A stretch of DNA of 64,000 bases from an uncultured Alphaproteobacteria bacterium (GTDB lineage: Bacteria; Pseudomonadota; Alphaproteobacteria; GCA-2731375), in NCBI GenBank assembly GCA_951812805.1, contig CATOSZ010000008.1, positions 200,137 through 264,136 on the forward strand. The letters run 5' to 3'. The translations under genes and the position numbers were made by a program. Positions 47,547 to 57,995 of this stretch are shown here, one piece after another; positions within the stretch are counted from its first letter, which is position 1; every line of letters begins with the position of its first letter. The notes beneath the pieces are model-generated. The model was given only the letters and a program-made list of their open reading frames with translations, was not told the DNA's origin and made no database searches.

Positions 47547-48467
47547 TCAGCCCTTGCGCAGGCGCGGGTCGAGCAGATCGCGCAGCGCGTCGCCGACCAG
47601 GTTGATGCCGAGGGCGGCGAGGAAGATGGCGGCGCCCGGCAGGGTCGAGAGCCACCAGACCGTCAGGACATAGGCGCGCCCCTCCGCCAGCATCACGCCC
47701 CAGGACGGCGTCGGCGGCTGGATGCCGAGGCCGAGGAAGCTGAGGAAGGTTTCGCGAATGATCGAGCGGGCGATCTCCACGGTAGCGATGACCAGCAACG
47801 GTGCTGCCAGGTTGGCGAAGATATGCTTGAAGATGACCCGCAAGTGGCCGAGGCCCTGGGCCAGCGCCGCCAGCACGTATTCCTGCTCGCGCAGCTTGCG
47901 CGTCTCGATCCGGGTAACGCGGGCGAAGATCGGCCAGTTCGAGATGCCGAGCGCCAGGATCACGTTCTCGGCCGAGGCGCCGAGGATGATCACCAGGGTC
48001 ATCGCCAGCAGGATGAAGGGGAAGGCCAGCATGGCGTTGACCGAGAAATCGACCAGGCTGTCGATCCAGCCGCCGAAGTAGCCGGCCAGCAGGCCGAGGA
48101 CGATGCCGATCACCGCGGAGACGACGACCGCCGAGACGCCGATCATCAACGAGACCCGGGCCCCGTAGACGATCCGGCTGTAGAGATCGCGGCCGAGCTG
48201 GTCGGTGCCGAGCCAATGATCGGAGGTGCCGCCAAGGAAACCCGGCAGTTCCAGCCGCGCGAGGATGTCCTGGGCATAGGGGTCGTGCGTCGCGATCAGC
48301 GGCGAGAACAGGGCCATGGCCACCAGGATCGCCAGCAGCAAAAAGCCGAAGACGCCCATGCGCAGCTGCCAGGCCTTGCGCAAAACCAGCAGCCAGATCG
48401 GCGCGCGACCGGCCTGCTTGTCCTGCCGCTCGGGCTCGATCCCGCCATTCGCCGTCGTGTCGACCAT
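47547..48467 (-). CDS. Peptide ABC transporter permease, DppC/OppC type
   Basis: 306-residue inner-membrane permease with an N-terminal helix ([20 protein letters not shown]), the typical periplasmic [21 protein letters not shown] segment, and the EAA loop region ([20 protein letters not shown]). ATG 48467 (MVDTTANGG) is chosen; the longer frame runs through the palindrome. The last membrane helix is followed by [14 protein letters not shown]. Confidence 0.93.
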   Translation of the reverse strand: MVDTTANGGIEPERQDKQAGRAPIWLLVLRKAWQLRMGVFGFLLLAILVAMALFSPLIATHDPYAQDILARLELPGFLGGTSDHWLGTDQLGRDLYSRIVYGARVSLMIGVSAVVVSAVIGIVLGLLAGYFGGWIDSLVDFSVNAMLAFPFILLAMTLVIILGASAENVILALGISNWPIFARVTRIETRKLREQEYVLAALAQGLGHLRVIFKHIFANLAAPLLVIATVEIARSIIRETFLSFLGLGIQPPTPSWGVMLAEGRAYVLTVWWLSTLPGAAIFLAALGINLVGDALRDLLDPRLRKG

Positions 48468-48488
48468 GCGCGTGCTCTCTAGTCCATG

Positions 48489-48586
48489 GGCCCGGCCGGC
48501 CCGCTCCCCCGTCCCAACCACCCGTGGAGTGTACCCTTGGGGTGCCCTGGGGGGTGGTTGGGACGGGGGAGCGGGCCGGCCGGGCC
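48489..48586. repeat. 35-bp perfect palindrome between permease genes
   Basis: The arms 48489-48523 and 48552-48586 are perfectly complementary over 35 bp (outer part GGCCCGGCCGGCCCGCTCCC, inner part CCAACCACCC). They are separated by 28 nt that hold a smaller hairpin (ACCC/GGGT). The structure lies in the 142-bp gap between the two permease genes of one operon. It could be a terminator, an mRNA stabiliser or a dispersed palindromic repeat. No target repeat is visible. Confidence 0.85.
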
Positions 48587-48609
48587 GCCATCATTCATGA
48601 TGGCCACCA

Positions 48610-49530
<921 letters not shown>

Positions 49531-49763
49531 GCCTCAACCTATCGTCCCGCGCCCGCGGGAGACTGGCACGTAACCCCCGGTTCTGCCAAGGGGAGGCGAA
49601 GGTTGCGTGTAGGTGCCGCGTGCGCTGACCGGCATCAAGGCCGCCGTATTCGGTCCGAAACGCGCGCGATCAGCGTGTACAAAGTGCATGCGAGGTAGGA
49701 AGATCGCAAAGCATACATATTCTTCGCGGCACGCTGTCGTAATCTCGCTGACGGGAGGGCGTC

Positions 49764-50240
49764 ATGGACATGCTGGTGAAGCTCTACGATCTTCCGGACA
49801 ACCGGAGTCGCGCGGCCCGTATCGCGGAACTCGGAGTGCGCGTGCGCCGGGGCATGGCTTATGAGCGCGCTGTGGTGACCGAATGGGTTGCGAGCAACTT
49901 CGGCGCCGGCGCGCCCGGCTGGGTGAGCGAGGCGGGTGTCGCCTTCTCCCACGTGCCGGCCACGTGTTTCACTGCGACGGCTGAGGGGGGTGTCATCGGC
50001 TTTTGCTGTTACGATTGCACCTGTCTCGGCTTCATCGGTCCCATTGGCGTCGCCGACGACTGGCGCACGCGAGGCGTCGGCGAGACGCTCCTGCTCTCCG
50101 CCCTCAACGCGATGCGGAGCGCGGGTTATGGCTATGCGATAATCGGACATGTCGGCTCGCCGAATTTTTTTGCGCGGGCGGCCAACGCGGTCGAGATTTC
50201 CGGATCGGACCCCGGCGTCTATGCGGACGGGTTGCGATAG
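49764..50240 (+). CDS. GNAT-family acetyltransferase
   Basis: 158 residues with a GNAT acetyl-CoA site: GPIGVADDWRTRGVGETLLLSALNAMRSAGYGYAIIG. A good GGGAGG ribosome site lies 5 bp before ATG 49764. The N-terminal half holds the variable substrate part, rich in Cys (FCCYDCTC). The acceptor is unknown. It stands alone, 110 bp before the CMD-fold gene. Confidence 0.8.
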   Translation: MDMLVKLYDLPDNRSRAARIAELGVRVRRGMAYERAVVTEWVASNFGAGAPGWVSEAGVAFSHVPATCFTATAEGGVIGFCCYDCTCLGFIGPIGVADDWRTRGVGETLLLSALNAMRSAGYGYAIIGHVGSPNFFARAANAVEISGSDPGVYADGLR

Positions 50241-50349
50241 GAAATCGGACCGGTCGGCGTCACTTGAGTCGCGCCATCTCTTCACTACACTGCCTTCGCC
50301 GCTCGGAGATTTAGCGCCCCTTGGCAGTGACGAAAAGCGAGGACGATGC

Positions 50350-50895
50350 ATGGCCCGTGTTCCCGTCTTGAAGACACCCGAAGACCTCACCGGCGACGCC
50401 CGCGCCATTGCGGAGGGGATCGTCGATACGCGGAAGTCCCTCGATGGTCCCTTTTCGGTCTGGATGCACGCCCCGGCGTGGGCCGAACGGGTCGCGCATC
50501 TGGGCACGCTGGTGCGTTGGGAAGGGACGCTGGCGCTGCGCATTCGCACGCTCGCCGCGCTCGTCGTCGGGCGGCACTTCCAGGCCCAGTATGTCTGGGG
50601 CATCCAGGGCGTGATCGGCGCCGAGCGGGACATTCCCCGCTCGACCATCGATGCCATTCGTGACGATGGCTCCGAGGGCATTCCGCCGGAGGATCTGCAG
50701 ATCATCGATTTCACCCGACAATTGCTGCGGCGGAACCGCGTCGAGGAACCGCTGGCGCAAGCGGTCATGGCGCGGTTGGGGACGGACGAATATGTGCAGC
50801 TGACGACCTGCATCGGCTACTACGCGATGCTGGCGATGACGGTGAACGGCGCCGAGTTGGAGCCCGACCCGGCGCACGAAGCCCTGGAGGTTTGA
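50350..50895 (+). CDS. Carboxymuconolactone decarboxylase-like protein without CxxC
   Basis: 181-residue all-helical protein of the CMD/AhpD-like fold, seen from the order VPVLKTPEDLTGDARAI, HLGTLVRWEGTL, LALRIRTLAALVVGRHF and the late TTCIGYYAMLAMTVNGAELEPD. The CxxC pair of peroxidase-type members is absent (AQYVWGIQGVIG at that position). It is thus closer to decarboxylase-type members. It probably works with the acyl-CoA synthetase gene that starts 19 bp downstream. Confidence 0.75.
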   Translation: MARVPVLKTPEDLTGDARAIAEGIVDTRKSLDGPFSVWMHAPAWAERVAHLGTLVRWEGTLALRIRTLAALVVGRHFQAQYVWGIQGVIGAERDIPRSTIDAIRDDGSEGIPPEDLQIIDFTRQLLRRNRVEEPLAQAVMARLGTDEYVQLTTCIGYYAMLAMTVNGAELEPDPAHEALEV

Positions 50896-50914
50896 CGCGG
50901 GAGGGGAGGCGCGG

Positions 50915-52477
50915 ATGAGGCCCATCGATTTCTTCGATGCCGGACACGACATGGCCCCCGATGCCGTCTGCCTGGTCGACGACGTGGCGGGGCGCGAGCT
51001 GAGCTACGCCGACGTCCGCGAGCTGACGCTCAAGGCCGGGAACGGGATCCGGGCGGCGGGCCTGGCGCCGGGCGCGCGGGCCGCCGTGCTCTCCATCAAC
51101 GATTCCATCGCCTTCGTTGCCGCGCTGTCGTTCTTTCGCGCCGGCCTGGTCTGGGTGCCGATCCATCCCGGCAATGGGCTGGAGGAAAACATTCACGCGC
51201 TCGGCGATTTCGGCTGCGAGGTGCTGTTCTATCACGGCGGTTTCGAGGACCAGGTCGCGGAGATCCGCCGGGCCTTGCCGGCGATCCGCCTCGTCGTCCG
51301 CATCGACGGCCCGGGCGCCGATGCGCCGGCTTTCGACGATTGGGTGCGGGCGTATCCGGCCGACGAGATCGACACGGCGGACGAGCCGGGGTTGCTGGTC
51401 TCGGTGCAGCCGACGGGCGGTACCACCGGGCGCTCGAAGGGGTCGCGGCATACCTACCGCGGCTTCGAAGCCTTCATCCTGACCAACCTCGCGGTCACCT
51501 CCTACGGTGACGAGCCGCCCGTCTATCTCGCCGCGGCGCCGATGACGCACGCCGGGGGTTACATCTGCTTCACCATTCTTGCCCGCGGCGGCCGGATCGT
51601 CGTGCAGCCGAAGATCGAACCGGACCGCTTCCTGGCGGCCATACCAAAGTACCGGGGCTCCGCCCTGTTCCTGCCGCCGACGGTCATCTACCTCCTCCTT
51701 GCGCGCCCGGACGTTCGCGAGGTGGATTATTCCTCGCTCCGCCATTTCATCTACGGCGCGGCGCCAATGTCGTCGGAAAAACTGCTGGAGGCGATCGAGG
51801 TCTTCGGCCCGGTGATGACGCAGATGTTCGGCCAGACGGAATGTCTGTTCCCGGTCACCTACATGTCGCCCGGCGACCATGCCCGCGCGGTCGCGACCAA
51901 CAACCGCAAGCCGCTCGCGAGCTGTGGGCGTCCAGCGCCCTCCTGCCGGCTGGCCATTATGGACGAGGCCGGGGTACTGCTGCCGGTGGGCGAGACCGGT
52001 GAGATCGTCGTCCAGACGCCGATGATGATGGAAAGTTACCACAACGACCCGGCGCTGACGGCCGAGACGGTGGTCGACGGCTGGCTGCATACCGGCGACA
52101 TCGGCTACCGCGACGCGGACAATTTCTACTACATCGTCGATCGCAAGAAGGACATGATCATCACCGGCGGCTTCAACGTCTTCTCGGCCGAGGTCGAGCA
52201 GGCGGTCATGGCCCATCCGGCGGTGCAGGAATGCGTCGTCGTCGGCGTCCCGCACCCGAAGTGGGGCGAAGAAGTGAAGGCCGTCGCCGTCTTGCGCCCG
52301 GGCGCCGCGGCCGGCGAGGACGAGATCATCGACCTTGCGAAGGAAGCGGTCGGCTCGATCAAGGCGCCGAAGAGCGTCGATTTCGTCGACACGCTGCCGC
52401 GCAGCAATACCGGCAAGATTCTCAAACGCATCGTCCGTGAGAAGTACTGGTCAGATACCGACCGCCAGGTGAACTGA
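50915..52477 (+). CDS. AMP-forming acyl-CoA synthetase
   Basis: 520-residue ANL-superfamily ligase that activates a carboxylic acid with ATP and couples it to CoA. Motifs: P-loop PTGGTTGRSKGS, A5-like MFGQTECLF, A7 HTGDIGYRD, A8 hinge DRKKDMIITGGFNVFSAEVE and the C-terminal catalytic Lys in NTGKILKR. The acid substrate is not predictable. It meets the dehydrogenase gene tail to tail with a 14-bp gap. Confidence 0.92.
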   Translation: MRPIDFFDAGHDMAPDAVCLVDDVAGRELSYADVRELTLKAGNGIRAAGLAPGARAAVLSINDSIAFVAALSFFRAGLVWVPIHPGNGLEENIHALGDFGCEVLFYHGGFEDQVAEIRRALPAIRLVVRIDGPGADAPAFDDWVRAYPADEIDTADEPGLLVSVQPTGGTTGRSKGSRHTYRGFEAFILTNLAVTSYGDEPPVYLAAAPMTHAGGYICFTILARGGRIVVQPKIEPDRFLAAIPKYRGSALFLPPTVIYLLLARPDVREVDYSSLRHFIYGAAPMSSEKLLEAIEVFGPVMTQMFGQTECLFPVTYMSPGDHARAVATNNRKPLASCGRPAPSCRLAIMDEAGVLLPVGETGEIVVQTPMMMESYHNDPALTAETVVDGWLHTGDIGYRDADNFYYIVDRKKDMIITGGFNVFSAEVEQAVMAHPAVQECVVVGVPHPKWGEEVKAVAVLRPGAAAGEDEIIDLAKEAVGSIKAPKSVDFVDTLPRSNTGKILKRIVREKYWSDTDRQVN

Positions 52478-52491
52478 GCGGGCCGTCGCGG

Positions 52492-53328
52492 TCAAAGCCG
52501 GCGGATGAAGGCCGGCCAATAGGCCTCGCCGTCGCCCGCCTCCAGACTGGCCGCCAGGCGCCGGCGGGCGAGCGCGAGGCCGTCGAGGTCCAGGCCGAGG
52601 TCGGACCGCAGACGTTCGAGATAGTCGAGGTCCTTGGCCATGTAGCGGGTGGGGAAGCGGCCCTCGGGAAAGTCGTCGGCCAGCAGGGCGCCGATGCCGT
52701 GCTGGCGGAGCGCGAAGCTGTCGGCGCCATCGGCCAGGGCGTCGAACAGGGTCGTGCCGTCGACGCCCGCCGCCCGCGCGGTCACCAGCGCCTCGGCCAG
52801 CGCGCCGACCTCCTGCGCCAGCACCATGTTCAACAGCAGCTTGACGGTGATGCCGGCGCCGATGCCGCCGCAATGGCGTACCGTCCCGGCCATGGCGCGG
52901 AGCGGCGCCTCGATTGCGGCAAAGACCTCGGGCGCGGCGCCGACCATCAAAGTGATGTCGCGGTTTTGGACGCTTTGCGCGGTGCCGGCGATCGGGGCTT
53001 CCGCCATGGCGACGCCGCCGTCCGCCAGCCGTTCGGCGAGCTCGCCCGCCAGGCCCGGCGGCGCGGTGGAACAATCGACCAGCACGGCGCCCGCTGTCAT
53101 ATGGTTTGCCAGCTCGTGGACCGTCGCGCGGATCTCCGCTTCGCCCGGTAGGACAAGGAAGATCACCTCGCTTCCCGCGAGGTCGCCAAGGCGGGCGGCG
53201 GGAGTGGCGCCGACCGGTACGCGCGCGATGTCGAGGTCGTGCGCCATAACGGTGAAGCGACCGTCTTCCACCAGGTGGCGGCACATCGGCCCGCCCATGA
53301 CGCCGAGCCCGACGAAACCGATCCGCAT
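52492..53328 (-). CDS. 3-hydroxyisobutyrate dehydrogenase-like oxidoreductase
   Basis: 278-residue beta-hydroxyacid dehydrogenase. The NAD(P)-binding motif is IGFVGLGVMGGPMCRHLVE, the substrate-binding motif DCSTAPPG, then EAPIAGTAQSVQNRDITLMVGA and the catalytic Lys in GAGITVKLLLNM. ATG 53328 is the natural start; an extended frame upstream overlaps the next gene. It starts 2 bp after that gene's stop, so the two are surely cotranscribed. Confidence 0.9.
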   Translation of the reverse strand: MRIGFVGLGVMGGPMCRHLVEDGRFTVMAHDLDIARVPVGATPAARLGDLAGSEVIFLVLPGEAEIRATVHELANHMTAGAVLVDCSTAPPGLAGELAERLADGGVAMAEAPIAGTAQSVQNRDITLMVGAAPEVFAAIEAPLRAMAGTVRHCGGIGAGITVKLLLNMVLAQEVGALAEALVTARAAGVDGTTLFDALADGADSFALRQHGIGALLADDFPEGRFPTRYMAKDLDYLERLRSDLGLDLDGLALARRRLAASLEAGDGEAYWPAFIRRL

Positions 53329-53330
53329 GC

Positions 53331-54311
53331 TCAGACCACCCGGCGCTCGAGCTTTTCCGCCATGTGGCCGCCGGCGAGGATCGGCGGGTATTTTGGTGCC
53401 GCGCCCGGCGCGACGCAGCCGGGCAGGGCGGCGACGACCGTGTCGAAGTTCGGGTGCAGGAAAAAGCCCATCGACTGCCGCCGCGCGCCGTCCGCCAGGG
53501 CCTCCGGCGGGTTGACGACCCGGTGCAGGGTCGAGCGCCAGCGGTCGTTGGTCCAGCGCGACATCATGTCGCCGAGGTTCACGACCAGGGTGCCCGGTGC
53601 GGGCCGAACATCGCGCCAGCCGTGCCCGGGCATCTCGACCTGCAGGCCGCCCGGCGCGTCGTCGATCGCCAGGATGGTGAGCGAGCCGAAATCCGTATGC
53701 GCCCCGCAACGGACCTGTTCGGGCGCCCGCTCGCGGGGCGGTGGCGGGTAGTGGTTGGAGGGCAGGGTGGAGAAGTGATGGTCGATCTTGTCGTCGAAGA
53801 ACCGCTCCTCCAGGTCAAGCGCGAGGGCGAAGATCCGCATGAGGGTGCCGGCCAGGCCCTCCATCTCGCCATAGAGCCGGCGCATCGCCGGTTCGTAGTC
53901 GGCCGGCGCGTCGGGCCAGAGGTTGGGACCGTAGAACTTGGCCGCCCCCGCGACCTCGGCGAAGTGCGCCCGCTCGTCGATCAGAGGGCCGATGAAGAAT
54001 TGCTCACGCAGGTCCGGCGGCGCATCGTGGCCTAGAGTCCGGGCAAGGCTCTTGGAGGCGAAGCCTGTGTAGCCGCGCGGCACGCTGGGATCGCCGGGCG
54101 CATGCCGCCGCTTCTCGGCCAGCGGCAGGTCGAAGAAGGCGCGGCTGGCGGCAAAGCCGTCGCGGATCGCCGCCGCCGCCACGCCATGGTTGGCGATGAC
54201 GAGAAAGCCGATCTCCGCGCAGGCCCGCCCGACCTCGCGCGCCACGGCCGCCTTGCCGGCCTCGCCACCGTCGAAATAGGGCGCCAGGTCGATGACGGGG
54301 ATCTCGTCCAT
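53331..54311 (-). CDS. 2-oxoglutarate/Fe(II)-dependent oxygenase (IPNS-like)
   Basis: 326-residue oxygenase of the isopenicillin N synthase type. The N-terminal IPVIDLAPYFDGG and GFLVIANHGV are family hallmarks. The iron triad is His and Asp in CGAHTDFGSL and His in STLHRVVNP, and the RxS motif that binds 2-oxoglutarate is RRQSMGFF. It is likely to hydroxylate or desaturate the pathway substrate. It follows the aldolase gene by 1 bp. Confidence 0.92.
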   Translation of the reverse strand: MDEIPVIDLAPYFDGGEAGKAAVAREVGRACAEIGFLVIANHGVAAAAIRDGFAASRAFFDLPLAEKRRHAPGDPSVPRGYTGFASKSLARTLGHDAPPDLREQFFIGPLIDERAHFAEVAGAAKFYGPNLWPDAPADYEPAMRRLYGEMEGLAGTLMRIFALALDLEERFFDDKIDHHFSTLPSNHYPPPPRERAPEQVRCGAHTDFGSLTILAIDDAPGGLQVEMPGHGWRDVRPAPGTLVVNLGDMMSRWTNDRWRSTLHRVVNPPEALADGARRQSMGFFLHPNFDTVVAALPGCVAPGAAPKYPPILAGGHMAEKLERRVV

Positions 54312-54312
54312 C

Positions 54313-55074
54313 TCAGTCCCGGTAGCTCGGGTCGCGGGCGTCCATCAGCCGCTGAAACGCCGCGAAATCCTCCTCGCCCGCACCCTTGGTGCCGTAGGCG
54401 GTGACGTAGTCGTCCGTGCCCTTGACCGTATAGGCGGCGGCCTCGGCAGAAGTCTCGACCAACTCCGTCGCCCCGGCGGCGACCTGGATCTCGCAGGCCT
54501 TGTTCAGCCGGTACATCCACACGAAGGCTTCCGCCACCGTGCGCCCGACGGTCAGCAGGCCGTGCGCGCGCATGATCATCGCCTTGTTGCCCGGCCCCAG
54601 GCTTTCGGCCAGGCGGTCCTGTTCGGCGAGGTTGTGCTTGCCGCTCGCGCCCTCGAACTCGTGATAGCCGAGCCGGTCGTGAAAGCCGAGGGCGAACATG
54701 TTCGAGGGCCTGAGGCCTGCCGCCTGGCTCGCCACCGCCATTCCGGGCAGCGTGTGGGTATGCATGACGCAGTGCGCGTCCTCGCGCCGCATATGGATGG
54801 CGGAGTGGATGACGAAGCCGGCCTCGTTCAGGGGATTGTTGGTGGCACCGCCGACCACCTTGCCTTGCTGGTCGACCTTGAGCAGGTCGGACGCGCGGAT
54901 CTCATCGAAACGCACGCCGAAAGGATTGATCAGAAAGTGATGCTCGGGCCCCGGCACCCGCATGGAGGTGTGGGTGTTGAACGAGTCTTCCCAGCCCAGA
55001 TGGGCGTTGATGCGAAAGGCGCAGGCGAGCTCGACCCTGAGGTCCCGTTCCGCCTGGCTGATCGCCCCGGCCAT
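54313..55074 (-). CDS. Class II aldolase/adducin-family protein
   Basis: 253-residue protein related to fuculose-phosphate aldolase. Zinc-binding His residues are seen in MHTHTLPG and MRAHGLLTVG. N-terminal LACAFRINAHLGWEDSFNTHTSMR matches the adducin-like group. It is likely to cleave or decarboxylate a small hydroxy acid in the same pathway as the P450. Start ATG 55074, 13 bp after the P450 stop. Confidence 0.9.
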   Translation of the reverse strand: MAGAISQAERDLRVELACAFRINAHLGWEDSFNTHTSMRVPGPEHHFLINPFGVRFDEIRASDLLKVDQQGKVVGGATNNPLNEAGFVIHSAIHMRREDAHCVMHTHTLPGMAVASQAAGLRPSNMFALGFHDRLGYHEFEGASGKHNLAEQDRLAESLGPGNKAMIMRAHGLLTVGRTVAEAFVWMYRLNKACEIQVAAGATELVETSAEAAAYTVKGTDDYVTAYGTKGAGEEDFAAFQRLMDARDPSYRD

Positions 55075-55087
55075 GGCGAGCGGCCGC

Positions 55088-56317
55088 TCAGGCGACGGGA
55101 AAGCGGATCGGGATGGTACGGGGGCCGCGGACCTGGCCGGCCGACCAGGTGACGGCGTCGGGATCCGACAATTCGAACTCCGGCAGCCGCTGCATGAAGA
55201 CCCTGAGCGCCACGTCCATTTCCATCCGCGCGAGGTTGGAGCCGGCGCAGCGGTGATGGCCGATGCCGAAGGCGACGTGGCGGTTGCGCTCCCGGTCCAT
55301 GACCAGCTCGTCCGGGCGCTCGAACACGTCGGGGTCGCGGTTGCCGGCGGGGAAGTTCAGGATCAACTTGTCGCCGGGATGCATGGTGACGTCGCCGAAA
55401 CTGATCTCTTCCGTCACCTTGCGGGCCATCATCACCGGGCCGTAGAAGCGCAGGAATTCCTCGATCGCGGTCGGAAACAGCTCCGGCTCGTTTACAAGGC
55501 GACGGCGGTCGTCCGGGTTGCCGGCGAGATGCCAGAGCGCGGCGCCGATCGAACTCCAGGTCGTATCGATGCCGGCGACCAGCAGCAGGTTGCAGATGCC
55601 GATGACCGTATAGTCCGAGAGCGGCTCGCCCTCGATCTCGGCGGCGATCAGCTGCGAGATCAGGTCGTCGCCGGGGTTGGCGCGCCGCTCGGCGACCATG
55701 TCGGCGAAGAACTGGCGAATGATCCGGCGGTAGCGGCTGCGCAGTTCGGGCTGCGTCTGGCCGAACTCCAGCACCCCTTGGGTCCATTCCGTGAAGTCGT
55801 CGGCCCGGCTCATGTCGATGCCGATGACGCGGGCGATGACGCGCGGCGGAATTTGCTGCGAATACTGCCGGGCCGCATCGGCCGAGCCTTCGGCGATGAA
55901 GGCGTCGATCAGGTCGTGGCAGAGCTGTTCGGTAAAGGCGCGGTGCGATTCCGTCGCATCCGGCGTGAAGAACGGCAGGATCAACCGCTTGTAGGGCAGG
56001 TGGCCCGGCGGATCCATGGTGATCGGCGGGTTCTCGCTGCCGTAGGCCTTGACCTCGGCGATCAGCTCCTCGCGCAGTTCCGGGTCCGGCGGCACCACCG
56101 CGACCGAGCGGGAGGAGAGCGCCGGCACCGCGCGCACCATGTCGCGCAGGTCGTCGTACTTGGTCGCCATCCAGGCCCCGCCCATCCGGGTTGTGTGGGC
56201 GATCGGACAGCGCTTCTGCAGATCCTCCCAGACCGGGGTCGGATCGGCCATGTAGCCTTCCTCGAAAAGATCGAAGTCGGTGGCCCAGTCCTCGACGGGG
56301 CGTTGATCGTTATCCAT
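55088..56317 (-). CDS. Cytochrome P450
   Basis: 409-residue soluble bacterial P450. The I-helix has AGIDTTWSSIG (acid-alcohol pair), the K-helix ExxR is in EEFLR, and the heme loop is FGIGHHRCAGSNLAR. It resembles small-molecule hydroxylases such as the CYP101/111-like group. The ferredoxin gene directly upstream is likely its electron donor; no reductase gene is in the cluster. Confidence 0.94.
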   Translation of the reverse strand: MDNDQRPVEDWATDFDLFEEGYMADPTPVWEDLQKRCPIAHTTRMGGAWMATKYDDLRDMVRAVPALSSRSVAVVPPDPELREELIAEVKAYGSENPPITMDPPGHLPYKRLILPFFTPDATESHRAFTEQLCHDLIDAFIAEGSADAARQYSQQIPPRVIARVIGIDMSRADDFTEWTQGVLEFGQTQPELRSRYRRIIRQFFADMVAERRANPGDDLISQLIAAEIEGEPLSDYTVIGICNLLLVAGIDTTWSSIGAALWHLAGNPDDRRRLVNEPELFPTAIEEFLRFYGPVMMARKVTEEISFGDVTMHPGDKLILNFPAGNRDPDVFERPDELVMDRERNRHVAFGIGHHRCAGSNLARMEMDVALRVFMQRLPEFELSDPDAVTWSAGQVRGPRTIPIRFPVA

Positions 56318-56339
56318 GGACCGGACTCCTCGATTTAGG

Positions 56340-56552
56340 CTAGTTCTCGACTACTTCGATGGCGAATTCGGGGCAGTTGGCGATCGCGAGCCGCGCCTTC
56401 TCGATATCCTCCGGCGCCACATGGCCGTCGTTCGCGGCCGTGGCGTTGCCGAATTCGTCGAGGTCGAACAACGCCGCCGCCACCGCCTTGCAGCGATTGT
56501 GGCCCTGGCACTTGTCCGGATCGACCCGGATTCTAAGACGTCGTTCGCTCAT
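56340..56552 (-). CDS. P450-linked ferredoxin (CxxHxxC...CP type)
   Basis: 70-residue ferredoxin. Cluster ligands are Cys15, Cys21 and Cys60 in the pattern C-x2-H-x2-C…C-P. The second ligand position holds His18 (DKCQGHNRC). This variant is common in single-cluster ferredoxins next to P450 genes, where it usually holds a 3Fe-4S or His-ligated 4Fe-4S cluster. ATG 56552 is preferred; an extension of eight residues is less likely. It ends 22 bp before the P450 start. Confidence 0.9.
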   Translation of the reverse strand: MSERRLRIRVDPDKCQGHNRCKAVAAALFDLDEFGNATAANDGHVAPEDIEKARLAIANCPEFAIEVVEN

Positions 56553-56610
56553 CTCGCGCGATCCTTCCCGCAACACTGGTCGCGCATAGTAGCGAGTTCC
56601 CGCCCGCCGC

Positions 56611-57153
56611 TCAAAGGGGAAGGTCGGGGGCGTCGCACGTCGTCATCACCGCACCGCCCTTGGGCGCCAGGAAATCCGGCCAGATGGCGTTGTGGTGGGC
56701 CATGATGGCGGGCGCGTCGAGGTGCGGGCGATCCCGCGTCGTATGCCCGTCCGCCGGTACCACCGTCGACCAGCTGCGCCCGAGCGCGCTGCGGATGGTG
56801 GTGTCGACGCAAAAGTCCGTCGCGCTGCCGGTGACGATCAGCCGTGCCGGCGCCAGCGCCTCCAGCAGCGCGTCGAGCCGCGTGTGCAGGAACGAATCGC
56901 AGCTCGACTTGCGCACGATCTCGTCCCCGGCCTCGACGTCGAGGCTCGGCAACAGCGCCCAGCCGGGCCGCTCGGGGTGGTGTGGATCGTCCTCCGGCCC
57001 GTCGTGCTGCACGTAGATCACCCGCCCGCCCGCGGCCCGCACCCGGCCCGACAGCCGGTTCAACCGCGCGACCAGCCCCGCCGCATCGTGCGGCCCGGGC
57101 GTGCGGTCGAAGGACCCGACCTGCATGTCGATGATGATGAGCGCGCTTGCCAT
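56611..57153 (-). CDS. Isochorismatase-family cysteine hydrolase
   Basis: 180-residue cysteine hydrolase. The triad is visible: Asp in IIIDMQVGSF, Lys in IVRKSSCDSF and Cys in GSATDFCVDTTIRSA. The cis-peptide motif before the Cys is kept. It may hydrolyse an amide or ester product. The gap to the ferredoxin is 58 bp, so it may belong to the P450 cluster as its first gene. The 155 bp between it and ISAs1 copy 2 (57154-57308) show no gene. Confidence 0.9.
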   Translation of the reverse strand: MASALIIIDMQVGSFDRTPGPHDAAGLVARLNRLSGRVRAAGGRVIYVQHDGPEDDPHHPERPGWALLPSLDVEAGDEIVRKSSCDSFLHTRLDALLEALAPARLIVTGSATDFCVDTTIRSALGRSWSTVVPADGHTTRDRPHLDAPAIMAHHNAIWPDFLAPKGGAVMTTCDAPDLPL

Positions 57154-57995
57154 CTCGCCTCTCCTCTCCGCCGGCCGGCAGTGTCGACCGGGGCGCGCGG
57201 GCGATCAAGGGGTGGGCTCGCTATCGATGATCGCCCGGGAACCCGAAGCCGTTGAGCGTGCTCTCACGGGCTGAGCGCGACAGCGACGAGCCGCCGCCCC
57301 CGCCCGGGCAGGGCAATCGCATTTCAGAATTTGCCGAGGAGTGACAGGAGATAGTCGTTGTTCCAAGCGGCGATTTTGAACTTGGCGCGCAGCGAGTCTT
57401 TTCGTGGATCCTTTCGCATGACATTGAGCGCCATGTGGCGCAGGACGGCGAGATTGTGCGGTCCATTGTCCTTGCGGGTTCTGTCTTGGTCTTCGTTCAT
57501 TTGGACATCGAGGCACCAGTGCAGGCGGTTTTCGACCCCCCAGTGCGCCCGGGCAACGGGATTGAAGCGCTCGGCGTCGAGCGGCTGGCTGAGCAGGTAG
57601 TAGGCGGTTTCGCTCGACGTCTTCTCCGCGCACTCGCGGGTCCGGGTGACTTTGGCGACCGCCTTCAGGCCCGGCCAATGATGGCGCTCTTGCAGCCACT
57701 CGACGTGGCTGGAGACGAGAGCGGCACGGGTCTCGATGCGGCCATGATCGCCATCGACCGTGGTGTCGGTGGTGGTCGCTTCGGCTTTCGGATCGTCGAG
57801 GAAGGTTCTCACGTCGTCATGCAGCGTGCCTTGATTGCCCTTCAACGCCAGGGCGTAGTCACCCCCCTGCTCGATAATCTGGCTGGCGATGGCGCGCTGA
57901 CTAGGTTCAGATAGATGTGAGACGCGCCTCTGGCGGCAGAGGCGGGGATCTCCGAAGCTGTGAGTTGCGAGACCAACAGCTTGAAGGAGATCCCC

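Noticed and set aside
50765-52255. 496-codon minus-strand frame opposite the acyl-CoA synthetase
   Set aside because: Shadow frame of a clear ANL enzyme; His/Arg-rich composition without motifs.
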